64,000 nt of DNA from Marinobacter nitratireducens (GCF_000708045.1 NZ_ANIE01000009.1:434001-498000), one strand, 5' to 3'. Positions 33,430 to 43,161 are shown, numbered from the stretch's first letter. The notes: generated by a model from the sequence alone, not told the origin. Program-made: numbers and translations.

Positions 33430-36201
33430 GTGAAGGTTGCTCTACCTGTTTTACTTTGCTGTCTGCTGATACTGGTCCATGCGCCGCTGCGTGCTGAACC
33501 GCCGCAACCCTCTCCCGCGCCTGTCCTTGGCAACGATGAACTTCTCTGGCTGGCCCAGCAAGAGCGCTTCCGGATCGGTGTGCAGATTGGCCAGGTACCG
33601 CTGATTTTTGATACCGGTGATGGATCGCTTGCGGGCACCTACATCGATTACCTTGCTCGTTTATCGGACAAGTTGGGGCTACCTCTTGAGCCGGTCGTCA
33701 TCGAAGGTCGCTCAGGGCGGGGCGGAGAGTTGGATGCTGTGCTCACAACACGGCTACCGAATGCCCCGGTAACCCCCGGGAAACGCTACACCCAACCCTT
33801 GATGTCTCTTACCTACGGGCTGTTTGTCGGTGCCGGGGATGCGTCTATTCGCGGCATGGAGGATCTCGAGGGTCGACGTGTTGCGGTCATTGACGGTGAC
33901 GCCAATCAATACCCCATGCTCGACCCGGTTGAAAGTTTTACACCAATTACTGCAGAGAGTATTAGCGAGGCAGTGAGCCAGGTTCTATCCGGACAGGCTG
34001 ATGCTTTCCTGGGGCCTATTCCGGTGGTTTCGGATTACCTGCAGTCGGCCATGGTCAATGGCATCGGACTGTCCGCGCTGCTCGATCAGCAGACGGTTGA
34101 CGTGGTTCTTCAGGTCGACGTCGACAGCGACCGTATTTTTGAAGTTCTGGATCAGGCAGTCTCTGCGATCAGTCACAATGAACACCGTGTCATCCGTCAG
34201 TCCTGGCTGCAGACGGACGTTCCTGCGTTGGAGCGCAGCGGTCTGGAGTTGTCAGCTACTGATGTGGAATGGCTCAAGCGACACCCCAATCTCAATGTTG
34301 CTTTTCGCGCTGACTGGCCGCCGTTCGAGTACAGCCAGGATGGCCGCCCCACCGGGCTTGTGCCGGATCTGGTCACTCGGCTGGAGAGCCAGCTCAACAT
34401 TCGTTTTACCCGCACTCAGGTTGCGGATCGCCTTGAAGCGGAGCGGCTGCTTCAAGATCGTGAGGTGGATATCCTGCCGGGGCTGTCCAAAACACCTCGT
34501 ACGGAAAACGACTATCTGTTTACCCGGACCTACCTGACGGTGCCTATCGCGCTGGCGATACGGGATGATGGCCGATTTATCGGTGATCTCCGGGAGCTGC
34601 GAGCAGAGCGTGTTGGCGTGGTGAATCGGCATGCTGCCCACGATTACCTGTTGATCAATCACCCCAATCTGGATCTGTACCCGGTAGAGACGGTCGAGGA
34701 GGGATTGTTGGCACTCTCCAATGGCGACCTGGACGTTATGGTGACCCACATCCCGGCGGTCAGTTACACCGTTGCCCGGCTTGGGTTGTCCAACCTTAGA
34801 ATCACCAGTATCACACCCTATCAGTATGATTTCCGGCTGGCCGTCAGGAAAGATCAGCCGGAGCTGCACCGGATCCTGAATAAGGCGCTCAGCAGTCTCA
34901 ATGCCGATGAAACCGAGGCGATCTACAATCGCTGGATTCATCTGGATATCGAACAGGAGCCGGATTACACCGTTGTCCGGCGGGTGGTCCTGATCGCTAT
35001 TGTGGTGGTTCTGATTTTCCTTTACTGGAACCGGAAGCTGTCACGGGAGGTGGATGAACGTATCCGCTCCGAGAACGCCTTGCGCAGAAGCGAGGATGAG
35101 CTTCGGGCGGCCAAGCTGGAGGCTGAGAGGCTGGCGCGGGAAGCCGAGGCAGCGAGCCGTGCCAAGAGTGAGTTCCTTGCCAATATGTCTCACGAAATCC
35201 GGACCCCCATGAACGCGGTGATCGGCTACAGCGATCTGTTAAGCAACACGGTGACCGACCCCCAGCAGCGGAATTATCTCGATGCCATCCGGGCCGGCAG
35301 CCGCAGTCTGCTGATGCTGATCAACGACATACTCGATCTGTCACGGATTGAGGCCGGAAAGATGCGCCTCGATTATTCGGCGGTATCGGTTCGACGCCTG
35401 TTGGACGATGTCCGGCATATCTTTGATCTCCGTGCCCGTGAGCAGGGAATCTCCCTGGAAGTGAGCGTTGATTCCAAAATGCCCGCGGCAATGATGCTGG
35501 ATGAAACCCGTCTGCGTCAGGTGCTGTTCAACCTGGTGGGCAATGCCATCAAGTTTACCCACGATGGGGTGGTTAATGTTCGGGCAATCGCTACCCTGAT
35601 GACGCCGGAAGCTGATGAGAACAGCGTGAGTGCGGAGCATCAGTATTACCAGTTGGTTGTCACGGTCAAAGACACGGGTATTGGAATCGCCAAGGATCAG
35701 CTGGAGCGCATCTTTGATGCCTTTGAACAGCAGGAAGGACAGAATACCCGTCGATATGGTGGCACGGGCCTGGGCCTGGCCATCAGCCGGAAACTGGCTC
35801 AGATGATGGGCGGGACGCTGGACGTGGAAAGTGAGCTGGGTGCCGGCTCGGTCTTTACCGTGACGTTGCCGCAAGTCGAGGCGACTGTTGAGCAGGCCGG
35901 GGACGAGGGCGAACCCAAAGAAGAAGAGCGTTTATTGGCCCAGACTCTCAGCATCCAGGAGCGGGGCTGGCTTTGTAAGCAGTTGGCGTCGGACTTCGGG
36001 AACGAGTGGGAAAGCGTGCGGGAGAGTGGTGATCCGGAGAAGATGAGAGACTTCGCCTGCCGGATCATCGAGTGGGGGCAGCGATACCGGTCACGATCGG
36101 TCACGCGATACGGTGAAAAGCTGCTCGCGGACGTGGAGGCGTTCAACCTGGATGCGGTCAACAGCGCGCTGGAAGCCTTTCCCAAATTGTTGGGGCGGTA
36201 G
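33430..36201 (+). CDS. Sensor histidine kinase with two periplasmic solute-binding-type domains (BvgS/EvgS-like, no receiver)
   Basis: 923 residues. A signal peptide ([22 protein letters not shown]) precedes two SBP_bac_3-like Venus-flytrap domains, about 45-265 and 280-510 (the second starts [17 protein letters not shown]). One membrane segment lies near 517-535, then a short coiled coil, HisKA with His588 in [15 protein letters not shown], and HATPase with NAIKFT, DTGIGIA and [13 protein letters not shown]. The last 90 residues form a helical tail without a recognisable phospho-His. Unlike BvgS it has no receiver or HPt domain, and no response regulator is adjacent. Ligand unknown, perhaps an amino acid-like compound. 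Confidence 0.9.
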   Translation: MKVALPVLLCCLLILVHAPLRAEPPQPSPAPVLGNDELLWLAQQERFRIGVQIGQVPLIFDTGDGSLAGTYIDYLARLSDKLGLPLEPVVIEGRSGRGGELDAVLTTRLPNAPVTPGKRYTQPLMSLTYGLFVGAGDASIRGMEDLEGRRVAVIDGDANQYPMLDPVESFTPITAESISEAVSQVLSGQADAFLGPIPVVSDYLQSAMVNGIGLSALLDQQTVDVVLQVDVDSDRIFEVLDQAVSAISHNEHRVIRQSWLQTDVPALERSGLELSATDVEWLKRHPNLNVAFRADWPPFEYSQDGRPTGLVPDLVTRLESQLNIRFTRTQVADRLEAERLLQDREVDILPGLSKTPRTENDYLFTRTYLTVPIALAIRDDGRFIGDLRELRAERVGVVNRHAAHDYLLINHPNLDLYPVETVEEGLLALSNGDLDVMVTHIPAVSYTVARLGLSNLRITSITPYQYDFRLAVRKDQPELHRILNKALSSLNADETEAIYNRWIHLDIEQEPDYTVVRRVVLIAIVVVLIFLYWNRKLSREVDERIRSENALRRSEDELRAAKLEAERLAREAEAASRAKSEFLANMSHEIRTPMNAVIGYSDLLSNTVTDPQQRNYLDAIRAGSRSLLMLINDILDLSRIEAGKMRLDYSAVSVRRLLDDVRHIFDLRAREQGISLEVSVDSKMPAAMMLDETRLRQVLFNLVGNAIKFTHDGVVNVRAIATLMTPEADENSVSAEHQYYQLVVTVKDTGIGIAKDQLERIFDAFEQQEGQNTRRYGGTGLGLAISRKLAQMMGGTLDVESELGAGSVFTVTLPQVEATVEQAGDEGEPKEEERLLAQTLSIQERGWLCKQLASDFGNEWESVRESGDPEKMRDFACRIIEWGQRYRSRSVTRYGEKLLADVEAFNLDAVNSALEAFPKLLGR

Positions 36202-36228
36202 GCCGGGATCGGTGCTGTATGGTTGGCG

Positions 36229-36594
36229 TTACAGGCAGTCGAATTGGGAGCGGCGGTCAAAGGCTACCGAAACCATATCGTAGCCTGAATCGGACAGGTG
36301 CCGGATCAGATCACGATCCTTCAGCAGCGTCATACAGACCTTGTGTACGCTGGCCTGCAACTGTTCGCTCTGGAGTTGACCGGATTGGAGGCGGAAATCC
36401 ACGATCAGGTACTTGCGCTCAACCGCTGCCGATACGGGAATATCCTCCCGCTCGACGCTCTCGAAGCCGATATAGGTAGCCTCGTCCGGGGGAAACACGG
36501 AACTCATCAGAATATCGATGTTCTCGGCGTGGGCATTAGTGGCCGACAACACAATGGTGGCGAGCAATGAAGCTAAGAGGTTCCTGTGTGCCAT
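36229..36594 (-). CDS. Hypothetical secreted protein
   Basis: 121 residues from ATG 36594 with GGGAG upstream; the open frame reaches further but has no similarity features. MAHRNLLASLLATIVLSATNAHAEN is a clear Sec signal peptide with cleavage after AHA, so the mature protein of about 97 residues is periplasmic. One internal and one near-terminal cysteine (VCMTLL; FDCL) might form a disulfide. I do not recognise the family. It is divergent from the gene at 36812. Confidence 0.65.
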   Translation of the reverse strand: MAHRNLLASLLATIVLSATNAHAENIDILMSSVFPPDEATYIGFESVEREDIPVSAAVERKYLIVDFRLQSGQLQSEQLQASVHKVCMTLLKDRDLIRHLSDSGYDMVSVAFDRRSQFDCL

Positions 36595-36628
36595 GGCGGT
36601 TGCTCCCGTGAGACGAGTCGGATTCCGT

Positions 36629-36653
36629 GTAACCAAGTGTAACGATTGGTTAC
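36629..36653. promoter_or_regulatory. Inverted repeat in the divergent region 36595-36811
   Basis: GTAACCAA and TTGGTTAC, exact complements around nine bases; GTGTAAC also occurs twice here as a direct repeat. The site is 35 bases upstream of the secreted-protein gene. A regulator-binding site is plausible; no named regulator can be assigned. I see no gene in the remaining 200 bases. Confidence 0.45.
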
Positions 36654-36811
36654 GGTAGATTATTGCAGAGTCTGTCGTGCTTTGCGCGATATCACGGCGG
36701 GAATTTTTCAATTGTTTGCAGTTTGCATGCGAATTTCGGCCTGCGCACGGACTGCCTGGCAAGCGTCTGATCAACTATTATCTGAGAAAAATACGGAAAA
36801 GGGGAAAGGTC

Positions 36812-37414
36812 ATGTTTCAGCTGGTTTTCAAGGGTGAGTGTGAACCGGGCACGGACATTGCGACAGCTCGTAACAACGCAAGGGCATTGTTCAAGGCCAG
36901 TGTTGAGCAGGTCGATCGTATGTTCAGTGGGCAGCCAGTCGTGATCCGGAACAGGCTGGAGGAAGCACAGGCTGCGAAATACCAGGCTGTGCTGAAGAAG
37001 CATGGCATGGTCGCCTATGTTCAACCCATGCCCGGTGCGGCCCCTTCGCCCGGGCCGGCTAAACCGACACCGGTTGCGTCTGCGCCGGCCTCTGCTGAAG
37101 CGGCCAGTCCGGAGCCGGCCCCAAGGGGCAGTGAGGCGAAAGCGCTTCCGGAAGTTGAGCCGGGTGATCGTCTGCCAGTCGCCGGCGAAAAAGTGGACGA
37201 CATCCTCTCGGGCACCGGGCTCGGACTGGATCCGGTCGGTGTCACGCTTGCGGAGACAGAAGAGGTGGAAGCCCCCATGTTTCAACATCTTGATGAGTGG
37301 AGTCTGGCTCCCTCAGGCAGTGACCTTGGTGTCAAACGGGATCTGCCGCCACCGGTCGTACCCGACGTGTCCCATCTTTCACTGGCGGACGAGAAAGACG
37401 CTGACAAAGACTGA
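36812..37414 (+). CDS. Hypothetical protein with N-terminal ~65-residue domain and proline/alanine-rich linker
   Basis: 200 residues from ATG 36812 (MFQLVFKGECEPG), preceded by GGGGAAAGG; the upstream open frame is not supported. The first 65 residues, with ARNNARALFKASVEQVDRMFSGQPVVIRNRLEEAQAAKYQAVLKKHG, follow a pattern I know from many uncharacterised gammaproteobacterial proteins, where it looks like a small alpha/beta domain. Residues 70-110 are Ala/Pro-rich and the rest is acidic. No membrane segment. Located 43 bases before the patatin gene. Function unknown. Confidence 0.7.
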   Translation: MFQLVFKGECEPGTDIATARNNARALFKASVEQVDRMFSGQPVVIRNRLEEAQAAKYQAVLKKHGMVAYVQPMPGAAPSPGPAKPTPVASAPASAEAASPEPAPRGSEAKALPEVEPGDRLPVAGEKVDDILSGTGLGLDPVGVTLAETEEVEAPMFQHLDEWSLAPSGSDLGVKRDLPPPVVPDVSHLSLADEKDADKD

Positions 37415-37457
37415 CGTGGTCTCTGGCTGTTGTCGCTGGCAGAAGGAATGTTGCCCT

Positions 37458-39656
37458 TTGAAAAAACTATTTCTGCTTCCGCTTCTGTTCGTGTCCCTGA
37501 TGATTGGACCGGCAGAAGCTACCGAACGCCCGCGGGTGGGCCTTGTGCTCAGTGGTGGTGGGGCCAAGGGACTGGCTCACGTGGGTGTGCTGCGTGTGCT
37601 GGAGGAGATGCGCATCCCGGTGGATGTGGTTGTTGGCACCAGCGCCGGCTCCGCGGTCGGGGCGTTGTACGCCTCGGGTATGCCGGTGGCGGATATCGAA
37701 CGGCGCTTTATTGAACTGGATTGGCTGTCCAGCTTCAGAGATGATCCGGGGCGAGTGTACAAACCGGTGCGGCGCAAACTGGAAGAATCCTACTTTCCGT
37801 TAACCCCAGGTATTGGCGTTCGAGCCGATGGTTTGCATGTTGGCGGCGGTATCATTGCTGGCCAGAACCTTGGCTTTATCCTGAATGAGTTGACCTGGAA
37901 TGCCTCGCTTGTTGAGGACTTTGATCGCCTGCCGATTGCGTTTCGGGCAGTGGCCACCGATCTGGAAACCGGTGAGCAGGTTGTGATCGGAGACGGCAAT
38001 CTCTCCGAGGCCGTCCGCGCCAGTATGAGTATTCCCGGAGTCTATGCCCCGGTAGAAAGAAATGGACGACTGCTGGTTGATGGTGGCGTTGCCAATAATC
38101 TGCCGGTCAGCGTGGCTCGTCAGTTGGGCGCAGATGTGGTCATCGCGGTGGACATTACGGATCCGTTGATGGAAACCGACGAACTTCGGGAGGCGTTCTC
38201 GGTCGTTGGGCAGCTCACCACGATCATGACCCGCCGTAACACCGATGAGCAACTTTCCCTGCTCGATGATCAGGATGTGCTCATTCATCCTGACCTGGAA
38301 GGCTACACGTCGGCCGACTTCTACGATGCCCCGGTGCTTTACGAACTCGGCGCGACCGGTGCCCGTGCACACGCAGTGGAACTCAGCCGGCTGTCTGTGT
38401 CCCGGAGTGACTGGACGTTTTACAAGGCAAGGCGGGCCTCTGGGGCGTTGGGTGTTGGTCCGATTGCCCGTATCGAGATTGATCAGAAAGGCAGCCTGGC
38501 CCGGGCGTTCCTGCGCGAGAGGATCAGTCAGAGAACCGGTGAGCCTCTGGATGTCGTCGCCCTGGAGGCCGATCTCAAACGGATATACGGACTCGGCTAC
38601 TACGAGACTGTGTCTTACGCATTGTCTCCGTCACCGGAGGGAACGGTGTTAACGGTTCGTGTTCGGGAGAAGAGCTGGGGCCCAAATTATCTATCCTTCG
38701 GCCTCAATTACGAGGATAACTTTGACGGTGAAACCCGTTTCAACCTTGCTTCGGCCCTCCGCATGACGGAACTCAACGCGTTAGGGGCCGAGTGGCAGAC
38801 TGGCGTCCAGCTGGGTACCGAACCCTGGGTGAGAACCGAATGGTACCAACCGCTCGATTATGGCTATCAGCGGTTCCTGGCGGCGGGTGCAGACTTCAGC
38901 CGAGAGAGCTTCAGTCTCTATGATCCGGAAGGCCTTCGTATTGCCGAAGTTGAGGTGACCTTTCGCCATGCCGATCTTGCTCTGGGCATGGAATTGGGCA
39001 GTAATGCCGAGATCCGGCTTCGATACGCGAGGGGGTACGCCACCATTGACGATCAGGTGGGCCTGCCGGTGGTGTCAGATGACTCTATCCACCAGGGAGG
39101 GTTCACCCTTCAATTGCTCCATGATTCCCTGGACGATGCGTTTTACCCCAGACATGGCGGTTTTGTCGGAGTGCGTGGAAAAATCGAAAGAGCGGATCTG
39201 GGCTCTGATCGGCATTTCGATTCTGTAACCGCGATGGCGCTGGGAACCGATAGCTGGCGAGGCTTCAACCTGACGGGGTTGCTCTATGGCCACGCTGTGA
39301 CCAGTGGAGAGCCGGGTATTGAGAACGCTGTCAGGCTCGGTGGTTTTCGTCGGCTGTCTGCGTACGCTCCTGGGGAGATAACCGGCGACAATGCGTTGAT
39401 GGGGGCGGTGTATGCCAGGCAGACCTTTGGTGGGCCCCTGATATCCTGGTTTGCGGGCGCCGGGTTCGAGGTGGGAAACGCCTGGGAATCGCTTGAACAG
39501 GCAAGCTGGGGGCGCACCGTTCGGTCCTGGAGTGCTTTCGCTGGCGCTGACACCTTCCTGGGGCCTGTTCAGCTCGCTGCGGCCTACAGTAACAAGGATG
39601 ACTGGGCGGCTTACCTCAATATCGGTTTCTCGTTCACCCAGCTGTTCTATGACTGA
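37458..39656 (+). CDS. Patatin-like phospholipase with outer-membrane barrel (PlpD-like, type Vd secretion)
   Basis: 732 residues from TTG 37458 (MKKLFLLPLLFVSLMIG...), with AAGGA upstream. A signal peptide covers about 1-22. The patatin domain (25-310) has oxyanion loop GGGAKGLAHVG, nucleophile Ser62 in GTSAGS and Asp208 in DGGVANN, so a Ser-Asp dyad is complete. A single POTRA-like domain (about 310-385) and a BamA/TamA-type 16-strand barrel (about 390-732) ending in FTQLFYD follow. P. aeruginosa PlpD has the same design and about 728 residues. The lipase should reach the cell surface or be released. Confidence 0.93.
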   Translation: MKKLFLLPLLFVSLMIGPAEATERPRVGLVLSGGGAKGLAHVGVLRVLEEMRIPVDVVVGTSAGSAVGALYASGMPVADIERRFIELDWLSSFRDDPGRVYKPVRRKLEESYFPLTPGIGVRADGLHVGGGIIAGQNLGFILNELTWNASLVEDFDRLPIAFRAVATDLETGEQVVIGDGNLSEAVRASMSIPGVYAPVERNGRLLVDGGVANNLPVSVARQLGADVVIAVDITDPLMETDELREAFSVVGQLTTIMTRRNTDEQLSLLDDQDVLIHPDLEGYTSADFYDAPVLYELGATGARAHAVELSRLSVSRSDWTFYKARRASGALGVGPIARIEIDQKGSLARAFLRERISQRTGEPLDVVALEADLKRIYGLGYYETVSYALSPSPEGTVLTVRVREKSWGPNYLSFGLNYEDNFDGETRFNLASALRMTELNALGAEWQTGVQLGTEPWVRTEWYQPLDYGYQRFLAAGADFSRESFSLYDPEGLRIAEVEVTFRHADLALGMELGSNAEIRLRYARGYATIDDQVGLPVVSDDSIHQGGFTLQLLHDSLDDAFYPRHGGFVGVRGKIERADLGSDRHFDSVTAMALGTDSWRGFNLTGLLYGHAVTSGEPGIENAVRLGGFRRLSAYAPGEITGDNALMGAVYARQTFGGPLISWFAGAGFEVGNAWESLEQASWGRTVRSWSAFAGADTFLGPVQLAAAYSNKDDWAAYLNIGFSFTQLFYD

Positions 39657-40324
39657 TCGGCGGGGATCGCGTCCAGAACCTGCTGACACTGTTGCAGGGC
39701 AAATCGGTGCAATATATCTGTCAGCCGATCTTCATCCCGGGATTTGATGGCCTCAATGGACTCCTGCATGTGCGCCAGGTTGTCTTCGAGGATCTGCTTG
39801 CCCCCGTGCTGGAAAGCCACGAACGCGCAACGCCTCGCGGACGGCCAGAGATCATCGATGGCGGACACGATGAAGTAGTTGTCGGCATAGGCCAGAGAGG
39901 CCTGGGTATACTCGACGCCCAGCTCCAGAAAAGTCATCAGATCGTTGTTCTGAAAGGAATCGTTCATTTTCTGATACAGCGATTCCAGCCGCGCCATATC
40001 CGCCGGCTGCCAGAGCCTCGCCAGCTTGCGCCCGGTATGGGTCAGGTAGAGCTCCAGGGTTTCGTGCAGGCTGCGAACAAAAAACTCGTCCAGCGGGGTG
40101 ACGAATGCGCCTTTGCGGGGCACGTTGCGCACCAGGTGCCGCTTTTCCAGTAGCAGCAGCGCCTCGCGGACCGAGCCGTGACTGACGTCCATCTGCTTCG
40201 CCATGGACGCTTCAAAGATGCGTTCGCCGGAGCCCAGTTGGCCAAAAACAATCAGGTTTTCAATATGGCGGGCGACCTGTTCGGTCAGGGTCTCTTTGGG
40301 CTTGAACGCATTCATGGTCATCAA
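39647..40324 (-). CDS. GntR-family transcriptional regulator (FCD subfamily)
   Basis: 225 residues. N-terminal winged helix-turn-helix (about 10-75) with RHIENLIVFGQLGSGERIFEASMAKQMDVSHGSVREALLLLEKRHLV-type pattern, then an all-helical FCD ligand-binding domain. FCD regulators sense small organic acids. It overlaps the end of the patatin gene by ten bases, so the two mRNAs have complementary 3' ends. It is separate from the cardiolipin synthase gene behind it. Target and ligand unknown. Confidence 0.88.
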   Translation of the reverse strand: MMTMNAFKPKETLTEQVARHIENLIVFGQLGSGERIFEASMAKQMDVSHGSVREALLLLEKRHLVRNVPRKGAFVTPLDEFFVRSLHETLELYLTHTGRKLARLWQPADMARLESLYQKMNDSFQNNDLMTFLELGVEYTQASLAYADNYFIVSAIDDLWPSARRCAFVAFQHGGKQILEDNLAHMQESIEAIKSRDEDRLTDILHRFALQQCQQVLDAIPADQS

Positions 40325-40400
40325 TCGCTACTGCAGACGGCGGTGTTTGGTCAGGCATATTCGCACAGAAATGTCATTATAGACCAGTGCCTGCGCTCAC

Positions 40401-41834
40401 TTAGAGCAGTGGGGCAAGGAGGCGGACAGCCCGGCAGCTGAGGCGGAAAAAGACGGATCGGCGCTGGTAGTCTTCCTTGACCATCAGGCGGCTGCTGGCC
40501 AGGTCTTCCTCAAGCATGGATTCAACACTACCGAGAAAGTGCCGTGCAGTTGTGACTGCTGTGATCTCAAAATTCAGCCGCATGGATCGGTTATCGAAAT
40601 TGGCGGTGCCCACCGCACAATAGCGGTCATCGACCAGAATGACTTTCTGGTGCATGAATCCCGGCTGGTACTGGTAAATCTGTATGCCCGTCCTGCAGGC
40701 CTGAACGAGGTAGGAGTACGCGGCCAGCCGGATCAGGCGATTATCGGTTTTCTCGGGGATCAGTATGCGCACGTCGACACCTCTGAGTGCCGCCAGCTGG
40801 AGGGCGTTGAGTATCTGTAGGTCTGGTACGAAGTACGGCGATGCAATCCACAGGCGCGAGCGCGCGTTGTTGATGCAGTTCAGAAAGAACAGCGTGCAGG
40901 TTTCCCAGTCATCAGCTGGCCCGGTGGGCAGTACCAGAACTTCATCGCTGCCGGGCGGGGGGCTTTGGGGTGCCCAGTCCAGTTGGGGAGCCTGGTCGCT
41001 GGCCCAGTTCCAGTCCTCCATCCAGGCCAGTTGCAGGCCGGTGACCGCCGGACCTTCGATGCGACAGTGGGTATCCCGCCAGGGCTCCTGATCGATGTAG
41101 GTGCCAAGGTATTCGTCCCCGAGATTGATGCCGCCAATAAAACCGACCTTGCCATCGCAGACCAGGAGTTTTCGATGATTGCGGAAATTGATCTGGAATC
41201 GACGTCGGCGAATATTGCCATTACCAAACGAGGCAACCTTTGCTCCTGCTGCCGATAGTTGGTCCAGATAGGTTTGCGGAAGCCAGACACTGCCAATGTC
41301 GTCATAGAGAAACCAGACTTCCACACCCTGTGCCAGTTTTCGCTCCAGGATCGACTTGATGCGCTGACCGACGCGATCAGAGCGGATAATGTAAAATTCC
41401 AGAAGGATGTAGTGTTCGGCATCTTCCATTGCTTCGAATAGAGCTTCAAACGTAGCTTTGCCATCCCGAAGCAGAGAACAGTGGTTGCCATCGGTGAATG
41501 GTTGCCGTCCGAGCTTGCAGAGTACCTGAAGTTCATCCTGAAAATGCCCGGTGGCCGGCTCCGGGATGGACGTGGTCTGTTGCTCGAATCGGTTCAGCAA
41601 CTCGGTCAGGCGTTCGTCCCCCATGCGGCGCGCCTTGACGTAGCCTCCAAACCGGTAACGACCGAAAAACAGAAATAGCGGGACCGTCAGATAGGGCAAG
41701 CCGACCAGTGCGATGATCCAGGCGATGGCTCCCTGGGCCGTCCGGTAACTCAGCAGGATGCGATAGATGCAGCCAAATGCCGCCAGGTAGATCAGCCCGA
41801 CCGCGACGGCGACAAGGGAGAAATCAGCCATCAC
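40401..41834 (-). CDS. Cardiolipin synthase (ClsA-type)
   Basis: 477 residues. Two N-terminal membrane segments (SLVAVAVGLIYLAAFGCIYRI and GAIAWIIALVGLPYLTVPLFLFFG), then two phospholipase-D HKD motifs: HRKLLVCDGKVGFIGG near residue 218 and HQKVILVDDRYCAVGTAN near 395. Role: condenses two phosphatidylglycerols to cardiolipin in the inner membrane. The start overlaps the end of the AraC-type gene by four bases, so they are probably co-transcribed. Confidence 0.93.
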   Translation of the reverse strand: MMADFSLVAVAVGLIYLAAFGCIYRILLSYRTAQGAIAWIIALVGLPYLTVPLFLFFGRYRFGGYVKARRMGDERLTELLNRFEQQTTSIPEPATGHFQDELQVLCKLGRQPFTDGNHCSLLRDGKATFEALFEAMEDAEHYILLEFYIIRSDRVGQRIKSILERKLAQGVEVWFLYDDIGSVWLPQTYLDQLSAAGAKVASFGNGNIRRRRFQINFRNHRKLLVCDGKVGFIGGINLGDEYLGTYIDQEPWRDTHCRIEGPAVTGLQLAWMEDWNWASDQAPQLDWAPQSPPPGSDEVLVLPTGPADDWETCTLFFLNCINNARSRLWIASPYFVPDLQILNALQLAALRGVDVRILIPEKTDNRLIRLAAYSYLVQACRTGIQIYQYQPGFMHQKVILVDDRYCAVGTANFDNRSMRLNFEITAVTTARHFLGSVESMLEEDLASSRLMVKEDYQRRSVFFRLSCRAVRLLAPLL

Positions 41835-42991
41835 GACTCCCTGGTCTGGGCTTCGGAGCGATCAGGATATTCTTCTGTCGCCAGTTTCCGATGGTTCGCC
41901 CGGTACTGAGCCGGTGCGGTTCCGGTCCAACGTTTGAACGCCCGGCTGAAGGCGCTGAGTTCTGAAAAACCCAGCAAAAAGGCGATTTCGCCAAGCGCAT
42001 AGTGTTCCTCCGCCACATACCGCAGTGCCTTGTCCTTGCGTACCTGTTCTACCAGCTCGTGAAAACTCAGACCCTCTTTTTTCAGCTTGCGGTACAGGGT
42101 CTGCCGGCTCATGAAACACTGCCGGGCCAGGCTGTCGGCATCAATCCGGTCAGTGGCCATCTGGCGTGATATCAGCCGGCGAACCTTGCGGCTAAACGAG
42201 CGCCGGGACTGTAACCGCGCCAGCACAGTGTTGACCTGTTTCAGGACAGCGGAGTACACATACGGATTACGCCGGGGGATTGGCTTGGCCAGATAGCGAC
42301 AATGGAAGGCCAGGCGGGTGATCCCGGTATCGAACCTGACCGGGCCTCCCAGCAGCTTTTCATATTCATCGCCGTATTCTGGCCGGGGGTGAGCGATTTC
42401 TACCCATTCGGCGCGCAGGTCGGGCTCGATAAAATGCCGGGTCCGGCTCATGGCCGCTGCCAGTGTTCGGTCCATATCCTGCCGGCTGTAGTGTGCCGGG
42501 GCGTCCGGTTGCCAGCTCAGAATCGCCAGGTCGCCAGTCTGTTCGAAACTGAGGATCACCGATTCATTGATCAGGCGGTGCAGTCGCACGTATTGGGTGA
42601 CGGCTTCGCCGAGGGTATCGCAGTTAAAGAATACGTGCCCAACCAGCCCCATTCGTTCCGGGTCAACCACCTGGCCGGCATGGAGGCCAACCCCCGGATC
42701 ACCCGTGACGGCTTCTGCATGTTCCCAGAGTTGATAGTGTGCGTTGGCGGGCACCCGCAGGTCGGGATCGGAGAGCATCTGGATGTCGAGCCCGGTGAGC
42801 TGTTCCACGCGTTCAGTGTCCAGAACCCCCTGGCGTTCCAGATAATGAACGAGGGCAAGGGTGCTGGAGGCGGCAACGCGCGGGTTTTCGGGTGGATCAA
42901 GCTCGGCCGGAATCACAGTGTCCGTTTCCAATGTGAACAGGTTGTCATCGACAGTGATACAAAATGTCAAGTAGATGAGTCGGTCTGTCAA
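41831..42991 (-). CDS. AraC-family transcriptional regulator (arabinose-binding-domain type, OruR/ArgR-like)
   Basis: 386 residues as the longest frame. The N-terminal effector domain includes YQLWEHAEAVTGDPGVGLHAG and the C-terminal AraC helix-turn-helix has FMSRQTLYRKLKKEGLSFHELVEQVR and IAFLLGFSELSAFSRAFKRWTGTAP. Family members of this type start nearer SSTLALVHYL, so the first 25-40 codons may be non-coding; a GTG at 42916 is an alternative. TGTCA/TTGACA-like repeats lie in this stretch (42930-43001). Co-transcribed with the cardiolipin synthase gene; effector unknown. Confidence 0.85.
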   Translation of the reverse strand: MTDRLIYLTFCITVDDNLFTLETDTVIPAELDPPENPRVAASSTLALVHYLERQGVLDTERVEQLTGLDIQMLSDPDLRVPANAHYQLWEHAEAVTGDPGVGLHAGQVVDPERMGLVGHVFFNCDTLGEAVTQYVRLHRLINESVILSFEQTGDLAILSWQPDAPAHYSRQDMDRTLAAAMSRTRHFIEPDLRAEWVEIAHPRPEYGDEYEKLLGGPVRFDTGITRLAFHCRYLAKPIPRRNPYVYSAVLKQVNTVLARLQSRRSFSRKVRRLISRQMATDRIDADSLARQCFMSRQTLYRKLKKEGLSFHELVEQVRKDKALRYVAEEHYALGEIAFLLGFSELSAFSRAFKRWTGTAPAQYRANHRKLATEEYPDRSEAQTRES

Positions 42992-43068
42992 CGGGTTGTC
43001 ATGGTAGTAACGATAGCATGGAAGTCACCAGGTTGGAGTGAAGTGGAAACCTTTTCAGGAGGTGACTT

Positions 43069-43161
43069 ATGGAACAGGAAATTTTCGTACCGCACAGTAC
43101 TTATGAGCGGGAGAACGTTGTCGCATTAGCAGAGTATCTGAACAGCATCTTCTATTGCTGA
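43069..43161 (+). CDS. Small protein of 30 residues with perfect Shine-Dalgarno
   Basis: The frame reads MEQEIFVPHSTYERENVVALA and ends in a hydrophobic, aromatic NSIFYC. It is preceded by AGGAGGTGA seven bases or so before ATG, the strongest ribosome-binding site in the window, and followed 31 bases later by a strong intrinsic terminator. No domain is recognised. The arrangement suggests a separately transcribed short mRNA of about 150-200 bases. It lies between an AraC-type regulator (divergent) and a hydrolase gene. The C-terminal Cys is unusual. Confidence 0.6.
   Translation: MEQEIFVPHSTYERENVVALAEYLNSIFYC

Noticed and set aside
37002..37457. In-frame extension of the patatin protein by 152 residues
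   Set aside because: Overlaps the gene at 36812 in another frame and precedes a clear signal peptide that must be N-terminal.
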